A stretch of DNA of 64,000 bases from Anas platyrhynchos (lineage: Eukaryota > Chordata > Aves > Anseriformes > Anatidae): the NCBI RefSeq assembly GCF_047663525.1, contig NC_092592.1, forward strand, positions 27,213,001 through 27,277,000. The letters are read 5' to 3'. The notes beneath the pieces were generated by a model. The model was not told where the DNA came from and ran no database searches. It saw only the letters and a list, made by a program, of their open reading frames with translations. The position numbers and the translations under genes are program-made. Within the stretch, counting starts at the first letter, position 1. Each line of letters begins with the position of its first letter. Positions 50,201-55,632 of the stretch are shown here, piece by piece.

Positions 50201-52665
50201 TACCCCCTTCCAGCGCCCTGGAGTGGCTCCCAAGGGATGCACGGTGGTTGGACCTGCTTTGGAGCTGTTTGGGGGTGGCAGGACCCCCCCCCCCGGCGCC
50301 GGTTGAAGGGCTGGGGGATTTGGCTGGAAGCTCGGTGATGGTACAGAGACGGAGGTGCGATGGGGAGGGAGGGGGCTGAGCAGGGACAGAGCCCCCCAAG
50401 CTGCTCTGGGGGCATTTGGCATTTCGGGAGAGCCTGACCGGGGGTCCCCCTGCCCCATGGTATGAGCTGAGCCCCCCCCGAAAGGAAAGAGGTGAGTATG
50501 GGGGGGCAAGGATGAAGGGATGGGGATGGGGAGAAGCTGTGGGTGGAGAAGGGGGCACAGAGGGCAGGATGGGGTCCCAACAAGGCTGTGGGGGGTGTTT
50601 GGGGTTGGGGGGCAGCCCTCTTGCAGATACAAATCCCAGTGCAGCACGGACATGTGGGCATGCAGGGTCTCAGCTCCGTGGGGCAGATGCACTGGGGGCG
50701 TTTTCTCACCCAGGCTGTCCCCGAGCAGCCCCTCCTGGTGTATATCTGGCCCTGGCCAAGCAGGGCACCCCAAAAAGCTGCCGCCCTGAGCGGTGCAAAG
50801 CACATCTGCCCGCGGCATGGCGCTGGCCTCAGTCGCCCTCTCTCCCACCGGCTTCCTTGCAGACAGTGTCGAGGATGAGTTTGAGCTCTCCACCGTCTGC
50901 CACCGCCCTGAGGGGCTGGAGCAGCTCCAGGAGCAGACCAAGTTCACCCGCAAAGAGCTGCAGGTCCTGTACCGAGGCTTCAAGAACGTGAGTAGCCTTC
51001 AGGGGTGCTCTGTGCCCTGGCCGGTGCCCAGGGCTTGCGAAGGGTTTTGGGGACCTCGGAGGTGAAAGCAGCATCCAGGAGGTCTTTGGGGGTAAGGGGG
51101 GGGGGGGGAAAACTGCAGGGCTTTAGGGGAAGGGAACCCCGAACCAGCCCCATGCTGATGGGGTGATGCTGTGATTTCCCCTGTCAGGAGTGCCCGAGTG
51201 GCATCGTTAACGAGGAGAACTTCAAGCAGATCTACTCGCAGTTCTTCCCGCAGGGAGGTAAGCGCAGCTCCCCATCCCCGTGCCCCATCCCCCGGGGCCG
51301 TGGTACCGGCACCCCCCCCCTTACTGTCCGCCTCCCCCAGACTCCAGCACGTACGCCACCTTCCTCTTCAACGCCTTCGACACCGACCACGACGGCTCCG
51401 TCAGCTTCGAGGTGAGCTGAGGAGGGGCTGGGGGATGGCTGGGGGGGGGGTTCATTCATTTGGGGCTGGGCTGCCTAAATGGGTGTGCAGCTTCACAGGT
51501 GCTGGGGGAGTTTAATTCCCTGAGGAAGTGGGAAAAATGGTGAAAAGCAATATAAAAAAATATTTTTTCTGCATGGGGTGAAAGATGCACAGCATCCCTA
51601 AGCCCCCCCATGGCTGTGACACCCCTCTGCCTCCCATCCTTGCAGGATTTTGTGTCCGGGCTCTCCATCATCCTGCGGGGCACCATCGATGACCGCCTGA
51701 ACTGGGCCTTCAACCTCTACGACCTGAACAAAGACGGCTGCATCACCAAAGAGGTGGGTGCTGATATCCACTGAGCTCGGCTTTGCCAACAGGTCTGTGT
51801 ATGGGGGCGGCTCCCCCGACCCCACAGCACCGGCGTGTCGCTGGGGTGGCAGGTGCCCACGTGCAGGAATGCACTCGAGCACCTCGCAGGTCTTTTGGGG
51901 ACGTGAACAGGACCCCAAAGGGCTGGGGACTGGGTGTAGGCACAGCCCTGTGTCCACCCTGCAGCCCTGCTCCTTTCCCTGTAGGAAATGCTGGACATCA
52001 TGAAGTCCATCTACGACATGATGGGCAAGTACACCTACCCGGCCATGCGGGAGGAGGCACCGCGGGAGCACGTGGAGAACTTCTTCCAGGTGAGCGGGGC
52101 TTTGTGGTGCCTGCCCCGAAGCTGGTACCCAGAGAACGCCCTGTGCTGGGGATGAAAAGGGGTCGAGCGAGCAGCAGGGCTGGAGCCAGGACAGGAATAT
52201 GTCACCCTGGTCCTGCCTGGGGCTTGAGGGGGCTCGGGGTGGTTGTGGAGCTGTCCCTGCCATGTCCTTTGTGCTGTGCTTGGCTGCAGAAAATGGACCG
52301 GAATAAAGACGGGGTGGTGACGATCGAGGAGTTCCTGGAGTCCTGCCAGAAGGTAAAGCCACCGCCGGCTCTGCTCTGGGGCTGGGCCACCTCCCTGTCC
52401 CCTGGGGGACCCCTCCGTGCCCCCAGCTCTGGTCTGGGAACAGTAGCCAGGATGAGGACCAGGCATCCCAGCAGAGCTTGACTACTGCTTATAATCCCTG
52501 GAGCTCCCATCCTGTGGGTCAGTGCTGTCCCGCAGGAGCCATGGGGTAACACCAGGTTTGGGGACAGCTGCCCCGAGAGCCGCTCTGTGCCCCAATCCCC
52601 CCCCTTCCTCCCCACAGGACGAGAACATCATGCGGTCCATGCAGCTCTTCGACAACGTGATCTAG
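26206..52665 (+). CDS. KCNIP2: KCNIP2, Kv channel-interacting protein 2 (KChIP2), complete
   Basis: KChIP2 is the calcium-binding auxiliary subunit of Kv4 channels; it raises surface expression and slows inactivation, and is central to cardiac transient outward current. Joining 26206-26278, 49914-50009, 50863-50987, 51188-51257, 51341-51411, 51646-51753, 51985-52089, 52290-52352 and 52618-52665 gives 252 residues, the length of human KChIP2b. Omitting 49914-50009 (96 bp, in frame) gives 220 residues, the length of KChIP2c. Visible parts: [12 protein letters not shown] start; CC at residues 45-46 (palmitoylation-type); degenerate EF1 near 99-110 (ECPSG); canonical EF loops at 135-146, 171-182 and 219-230; end QLFDNVI. 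Four further first exons lie between exons 1 and 2 and are listed separately. All introns fit GT-AG except the one after exon 2 (GC-AG). I found no exon for the 18-residue insert of human KChIP2a. Confidence 0.97.
36430..36500 (+). repeat. 17-18-bp tandem repeat, about 4 copies
   Basis: Units of the form GGGCTCTGTCACCCCTCT; TGTCA recurs at 36436, 36453, 36471 and 36489. Confidence 0.85.
37810..38075 (+). repeat. minisatellite with 73-bp higher-order period
   Basis: The core GGGGATGYRGGATGCTCGC begins at 37816, 37849, 37889, 37922 and 37962. Spacings alternate 33 and 40 bp, so the larger unit is 73 bp. More degenerate cores (GCAGGACGCTCTC, GCCGGACGCTCTC) follow near 38020 and 38062. Confidence 0.9.
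38747..38834 (+). CDS. KCNIP2: KCNIP2 alternative first exon 1b (Cys/Arg-rich N-terminus)
   Basis: 88 bp: 29 codons plus a final G, donor GTAGGT. The peptide starts [13 protein letters not shown] and ends VTGTLSQ. It resembles a human KCNIP2 variant that starts MNRCPRRCRS and ends VTGSLSP, and a KCNIP1 variant ending ITGTLSK. Joined to 50863 it gives ...LSQ-D-SVEDEF and a 225-residue protein. Two early cysteines amid basic residues suggest lipid attachment or membrane contact (inference). ATG context GAGCCATGA, with G at -3. Confidence 0.9.
38835..41602 (+). other. KCNIP2: KCNIP2 intron sequence between first exons 1b and 1c
   Basis: No further exon supported. An AT-rich block at 40405-40610 and a smaller one at 41395-41460, just before exon 1c, stand out from the GC-rich surroundings as candidate regulatory elements. 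Confidence 0.7.
40405..40615. promoter_or_regulatory. candidate enhancer between KCNIP2 first exons 1b and 1c
   Basis: A 200-bp AT-rich island in GC-rich intron with CAATCAATTAACC, ATTAATAATC, TGATTAGC and CCTAATGG motifs. The contrast with the flanks suggests constraint; activity is inferred. Confidence 0.35.
41603..41720 (+). CDS. KCNIP2: KCNIP2 candidate alternative first exon 1c (transmembrane N-terminus, not recognised)
   Basis: 118 bp: 39 codons plus a final G, donor GTACGG. The peptide begins [13 protein letters not shown], has a hydrophobic stretch of about 16 residues (residues 11-26, [16 protein letters not shown]), then TTRCFK and ends IISGIE. Joined to 50863 it reads GIE-D-SVEDEF in frame, giving 235 residues. 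The start has a strong Kozak context (GAGCCATGG). An out-of-frame ATG 8 bp upstream (41595) opens an 18-codon frame that overlaps the start and ends at 41651; if transcribed it could lower translation. I do not recall this N-terminus from mammalian KChIPs. It could be a sauropsid-specific or little-described exon. Frame, phase, donor and a membrane-anchor profile like its neighbours support it, but expression is unproven. Confidence 0.75.
41721..43879 (+). other. KCNIP2: KCNIP2 intron sequence between first exons 1c and 1d
   Basis: GC-rich with no exon supported. It includes an A-run (42671-42683) and short CT/GT simple sequence near 43506-43528. Confidence 0.7.
43880..43982 (+). CDS. KCNIP2: KCNIP2 alternative first exon 1d (KChIP2x/KChIP4a-like transmembrane N-terminus)
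   Basis: 103 bp: 34 codons plus a final G, donor GTACCG. The peptide begins [12 protein letters not shown] and ends FEPVSLE, with a hydrophobic core at residues 8-19 and VLEQFGLF after it. It is clearly homologous to the N-terminus of KChIP4a, which starts with the same twelve residues and carries the membrane-anchoring, inactivation-suppressing (KIS) segment. Joined to 50863 it reads SLE-D-SVEDEF, parallel to GLED-SVEDE in KChIP4a; the product would be 230 residues. The start context CCCACCATGA is near-ideal Kozak. By family knowledge such variants retain Kv4 in the ER or slow its inactivation. Confidence 0.93.
43983..46584 (+). other. KCNIP2: KCNIP2 intron sequence between first exons 1d and 1e
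   Basis: No exon supported. An AT-rich patch with a T-run at about 45195-45245 and another around 46040-46095 are visible; the remainder is unremarkable GC-rich intron. Confidence 0.7.
46585..46705 (+). CDS. KCNIP2: KCNIP2 alternative first exon 1e (transmembrane N-terminus, KCNIP4-variant-like)
   Basis: 121 bp: 40 codons plus a final G, donor GTGGGG. The peptide begins [17 protein letters not shown], has a hydrophobic segment (residues 17-24, GIILLLCS, continuing as [10 protein letters not shown]) and ends DLTGG. It resembles a KCNIP4 variant in which a short acidic lead precedes GLQTVGIVV and LLHLLGLIDF. Joined to 50863 it reads TGG-D-SVEDEF, for a 236-residue product. The frame is open well upstream, so the start is chosen by similarity: the homologue has about the same number of residues before GLQTVG. 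Two G-runs around the donor leave the exact 3' border slightly less certain than in the other first exons. Confidence 0.87.
46860..47260 (+). repeat. degenerate G-rich tract (GGGGTGT-like)
   Basis: Loosely repeated units such as TTGGGGTGT, TGTGGGG, TTTGGGG and ATTAGGGTG over about 400 bp, with G-runs of three or more throughout one strand. It looks like a decayed minisatellite and could form G-quadruplexes on the + strand and in the nascent RNA. Confidence 0.7.
48418..48453 (+). repeat. 11-bp tandem triplication
   Basis: GGGGACAGCGA is repeated: GGGGACAGCGA, GGGGACAGCGA, GGGGACAGCGT. Confidence 0.85.
49914..50009 (+). CDS. KCNIP2: KCNIP2 exon 2 (skippable, Cys-Cys palmitoylation-type exon)
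   Basis: 96 bp, in-frame cassette that distinguishes KChIP2b (included) from KChIP2c (skipped). It encodes [17 protein letters not shown], then LLPCCRPK and ends PSLSE plus the first base of Asn. The paired cysteines are the palmitoylation sites known in KChIP2. The donor is GCAAGT (50010-50011 = GC), preceded by A; this is required because a shift to the GT four bases downstream would give a stop codon after four further residues in the next exon. Confidence 0.93.
50010..50862 (+). other. KCNIP2: KCNIP2 GC-AG intron
   Basis: 853-bp intron beginning GCAAGT and ending CTTGCAG. No good candidate was seen inside it for the 54-bp exon of human KChIP2a. Confidence 0.85.
50863..50987 (+). CDS. KCNIP2: KCNIP2 exon 3, first exon shared by all isoforms
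   Basis: 125 bp. It begins in phase 1 (AC completes Asp or Asn) and ends in phase 0, donor GTGAGT. It encodes [21 protein letters not shown] and [12 protein letters not shown]. It is the acceptor exon for every first exon. Confidence 0.97.
51188..51257 (+). CDS. KCNIP2: KCNIP2 exon 4 (degenerate EF-hand 1)
   Basis: 70 bp with donor GTAAGC. It encodes [12 protein letters not shown] and [10 protein letters not shown]; the first EF-hand of KChIPs does not bind calcium (CPSG replaces the loop start). Confidence 0.97.
51341..51411 (+). CDS. KCNIP2: KCNIP2 exon 5 (EF-hand 2)
   Basis: 71 bp with donor GTGAGC. It encodes [12 protein letters not shown] and the loop [11 protein letters not shown] (completed by D in exon 6). 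Confidence 0.97.
51646..51753 (+). CDS. KCNIP2: KCNIP2 exon 6 (EF-hand 3)
   Basis: 108 bp with phase 0 at both ends. It encodes [20 protein letters not shown] and the loop [11 protein letters not shown] (closing E in exon 7). Confidence 0.97.
51985..52089 (+). CDS. KCNIP2: KCNIP2 exon 7
   Basis: 105 bp with phase 0 at both ends. It encodes [18 protein letters not shown] and ends REHVENFFQ, the linker helices between EF3 and EF4. Confidence 0.97.
52290..52352 (+). CDS. KCNIP2: KCNIP2 exon 8 (EF-hand 4)
   Basis: 63 bp with phase 0 at both ends. It encodes KM plus the loop [12 protein letters not shown] and FLESCQK. Confidence 0.97.
52618..52665 (+). CDS. KCNIP2: KCNIP2 exon 9, C-terminus
   Basis: 48 bp of coding sequence ending in TAG. 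It encodes [15 protein letters not shown], identical to my memory of the human C-terminus. Confidence 0.97.
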   Translation, partial: DENIMRSMQLFDNVI

Positions 52666-53043
52666 CTCCCGGACCTGCCTCCAGCCGAGCTCTCCTGCCA
52701 CCGGGCCCAGAACCTGCTTCTCTCTCGACTTCTCCTTCGAGCCTCCCCGCTGCCACCCGGAGATGTGGTCGGCACCGGGACGTTCCCTCCCCCTGGGCCA
52801 TCCCCGCTTTCCTCGGGGGGCCCCACGCAGGTGCCCCCAGGCACTGGAGTGTGGGCATGACTGGCACAGGGCATGCATCTGGCCTGGGCGAGCATCCTTG
52901 CACCCGATCCCAGAGGGAATGCTGTTTTAGGGGCTCCCCCGTGCACAGCATCCCGGGTAGCCACGGCCCCCACACCGCAACCCTCCCCGGGAGCCCCAGC
53001 ACTGGCTCCAGCCCAAACCCCAAAGCACCACTGTCTAGGAACT

Positions 53044-53049
53044 AATAAA
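53044..53049 (+). terminator. KCNIP2: KCNIP2 proximal poly(A) signal
   Basis: AATAAA 379 bp after the stop codon. The downstream element is only weakly GU-rich. Confidence 0.55.
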
Positions 53050-53906
53050 GAGTCTTGCAGCGGGCATCAGTGCCTCAGCTTTCCCCTTTCCCCCCCCCCC
53101 AGCCGTGTCCTGTACGTGAGACAGGAGCCACCCTGCTCTCCTGTCCCTCTCCTTGCCCACCCAGGGGTAATCACAGCATGAGCTGTGGGCAGCAAACCCT
53201 GCTCCTGGGGGACCTGGTTAGGGTTTTGGTGGGGGGAGAAGGGGGCTGGGGATGGAGCAGGGTGCTGGGACTCCCTGTGTTGTCACCGACAGCTCCTGGG
53301 AGCTGGGTGCGTGTAGGTGAGCCTGTCCTGCTCGTGTACACCTCTAAATCCTATCCGGGATGGGGATGCTACAGGCTAATGACCCCACACCAACCCCTCT
53401 GTGCAACCCCATGGGTTTTGGGGACGTGCCCAAGCTCTGCCGCTCCAGCCCCGTGTCCCGAGCAGCTGATGGGCAGCTGGGATGGATGGGGACGGGGCCA
53501 GCAAGGCCAGCATCTGGCCGGGCCCCACACCCAGGCCGAGCCCCTGGTGTCAGGGCTCAAAGCGCCCTACGGGGCCCTGATCTATGGGGCTGACCCCCAC
53601 CGGGCCCGCTCCTGGCCCAGCCCTCGCAGACGTTGCTGTGGTTTTTTAGGTTCATTCGCCACGTTGTTCATCTCACCGCCCTGCTCCCGGCTGGGAGGGA
53701 GGGCAGGTACCCCGACCCCGACCCCAACCCCTCCTGTCCCCCCCCTCATGGAGCAGATGCCTCCTCCCTCACGCTGCAGTCGCATGGCGTGACCCCCCCC
53801 CCCTCAGCCCCAGGGCATGGTGACCCACGACCCGCTTGGCATCTCCAGTCTGTATATTTTGTATTATAATAATATTATGGGTTAAAAAAAAAAAAAAAAA
53901 AAGGAC

Positions 53907-53912
53907 AATAAA
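53907..53912 (+). terminator. KCNIP2: KCNIP2 distal poly(A) signal
   Basis: AATAAA preceded by an A-run and an AT-rich block and followed by GCTGGTATGTCTTTGC, a fair GU-rich downstream element. Confidence 0.6.
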
Positions 53913-53930
53913 ATCTAACCACGCTATGCA

Positions 53931-54700
53931 CACCGCTGGTATGTCTTTGCTATATGGGGGGGGGGGGAATGGGGTTCCTTATGGAAGCACTAATAGGGTG
54001 AAGGGAGGCTGCATGGGGCAGGGTTTTTGGGAAAGTGAAGCCTTGAGAAGTGGGGAAAAATGGTCTGAAGTAAAACAAAGAGGAAAAAAGCAGTGTTAAG
54101 AAAGGGATGTAGGAGCTGGTGTGGGGTGGTGACACCCCCCAGCACCCTGCCTCCTGTGCTTCAGGAGGTGATGGCCAAACACAGAAAGCTAAAGAGACAA
54201 ATGTCCTAAAAGGCTGGGCTCTGGATATGGGGGAAATGGCCTGTGTGGGGCTGTGAGAGCCGTGAGCTTCTTTGCAAAGCCTCTGGCTCCCCGTCGGCCA
54301 TTTGGAGCTGCTGGCAATGAGCTGGGTCCACACATAGCGATGGCAATTTCTGAGGGCATTTCCTCCAGCCTGCCCAGTCTAACCGAAGAACTGGGATTTG
54401 CTGGTGGGGGGCGATGCCATCCGTGTGCTCGCCGTGCCCTCTTGCGGCAGGGGGCTGCCAAAAAGCCACCATCGGGGTCCCTCTGCTCCTGCTCCCCAAG
54501 GACTGGGATGGGACAGGGGACTGGGGCAAGGCTGAGGTGGTGGTAGTTAAGGGAGGGCTACCAGCGGGGCGAGGCGCGGTGAGGTGACGCTCCCGCGGTC
54601 TCCTAATACGATTTATTTGGCAGGTAAGCACAGATTACAATTTATATTTTTGCTGCTTTAAAGCTTGGCATTGTTTTTCTCCTCCGCCCACCGCCTCCTC
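53931..54700. other. KCNIP2-OGA intergenic spacer
   Basis: No gene seen. It contains a G-homopolymer (about 53957-53968) and a short AT-rich patch at 54600-54665 before the OGA CpG island. Confidence 0.65.
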
Positions 54701-55427
54701 GGAGGTCACCCATCCAGCCGCCAGCCCCGCCGGACCCTGCTTAGCTTGCGGGGCGCGCGAACTAGGTCAGGACTCGCGGGAGCCCCGCCCAGCAGCGGCG
54801 CCGCTCCGGCACCGCGCATGCGCCCACACGGCTCCCGCGCTGCGCATGCGCGGCTCCGGGGTAAACACTTCCCGCCCCACCCACCCCGCCTCCCCCCTCC
54901 GCGCCGCTTCCCTACACAAAGCCGACTGCGCATGCGCGCTCCCCCTCCCCGCACCTGCGTGCTGCCCCGCCACCTCCCCCCCTCCCGAGGGGGGGCACTC
55001 CGCGCATGCGCACCGCGCCCCTCACTCCCCCTCGCGCGTGCGCCGCGAGCTCCCCCCACCTCCCCCCTCCCCTCTCCGTCCTTCTGAGCATGCGCAGTGC
55101 GCGCCGCGCACCTCTCCGCGCATGCGCAGTGCGCTCCCCCCCCTCAGTCCGTGAGGTAACTCCCGCCGCGCCGCCCGCCCGCCCTCAGTCTCTCGGCGCC
55201 GCTCGGGCCGCACGGGGCCGGCAGCGCGGCGGGGGCCGTTAGGCCGCGGCGGGACGCTCCGTGCCGGTGGGGGGGCCTCTTCGTGGAGCGGAGCGCTCGG
55301 GGCCGGCTCCCCGCGCAGGCGCAGGGCCCCGTAAACAGGAAGCGGCGGCCTCCGGGGCGGCGGCGGAGACAAAGGGGCCCGGCCAGGCCCGGCCCGGAGA
55401 GCGGGGGTGCTGGCGGCGGGCGGCAGG
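54701..55427 (+). promoter_or_regulatory. OGA: OGA CpG-island promoter and 5' UTR
   Basis: Extremely CpG-rich with no TATA box. It carries six NRF1-type palindromes (GCGCATGCGC and a near-match, 54814-55128) and then CGG-rich 5' UTR sequence before the OGA start codon. The spacing fits a dispersed-start housekeeping promoter. Fortuitous long frames on both strands here are not genes. Confidence 0.8.
54814..55128 (+). promoter_or_regulatory. cluster of six NRF1-like sites
   Basis: Exact GCGCATGCGC occurs at 54814-54823, 54842-54851, 54928-54937, 55002-55011 and 55118-55127. A near-match, GAGCATGCGCA, occurs at 55086-55096. The NRF1 consensus is the palindrome TGCGCATGCGCA. Six copies in 315 bp is far beyond chance even in a CpG island. 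Confidence 0.85.
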
Positions 55428-55632
55428 ATGGTGCAGAAGGACGGGCAGGCGGCGCTCGAGGAGCCCCAGGGCAGCCCCAACCCGGCCGCGGTGCCCGGAG
55501 CTCCCTTAGAGCCGCCGGGAGCCGCCGCCGCTGCTGCTGCTGCTGTGGGGCCGGTACAGGGGGGCGAGGAGACCGACACCGAGACGGAGACGGCGCTGGG
55601 CTCCCGCCGCTTCCTCTGCGGCGTTGTGGAAG
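55428..55632 (+). CDS. OGA: OGA exon 1
   Basis: 205 bp of coding sequence: 68 codons plus G, donor GTGAGG. It begins [10 protein letters not shown] with Kozak CAGGATGG; another in-frame ATG at 55407 is rejected because the mammalian protein starts MVQKE. It contains eight consecutive alanines (mixed GCC/GCT codons) and an acidic EETDTETE stretch before [10 protein letters not shown]. Confidence 0.95.

Larger units (their letters stand above)
52666..53930 (+). other. KCNIP2: KCNIP2 3' UTR (two possible ends)
   Basis: Non-coding after the stop. There are two AATAAA signals, at 53044 and 53907. The second follows an AT-rich terminal block (TGTATATTTTGTATTATAAT) and an 18-19 A run, so short (about 0.4 kb) and long (about 1.25 kb) 3' UTRs are both plausible. 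Confidence 0.6.

Noticed and set aside
50282..50334. Candidate for the 54-bp KChIP2a exon in the intron after exon 2
   Set aside because: It is 53 bp, so the frame is lost, and the proline-rich translation does not resemble the human insert.
53884..53902. A-run as a processed-pseudogene or retroposed tail
   Set aside because: It lies inside the KCNIP2 3' UTR just before its poly(A) signal, with no second gene copy upstream and no target-site duplication seen.
55407..55427. In-frame upstream ATG as OGA start
   Set aside because: Adds MLAAGGR, absent from the mammalian protein; the ATG at 55428 has a better context and matches MVQK.
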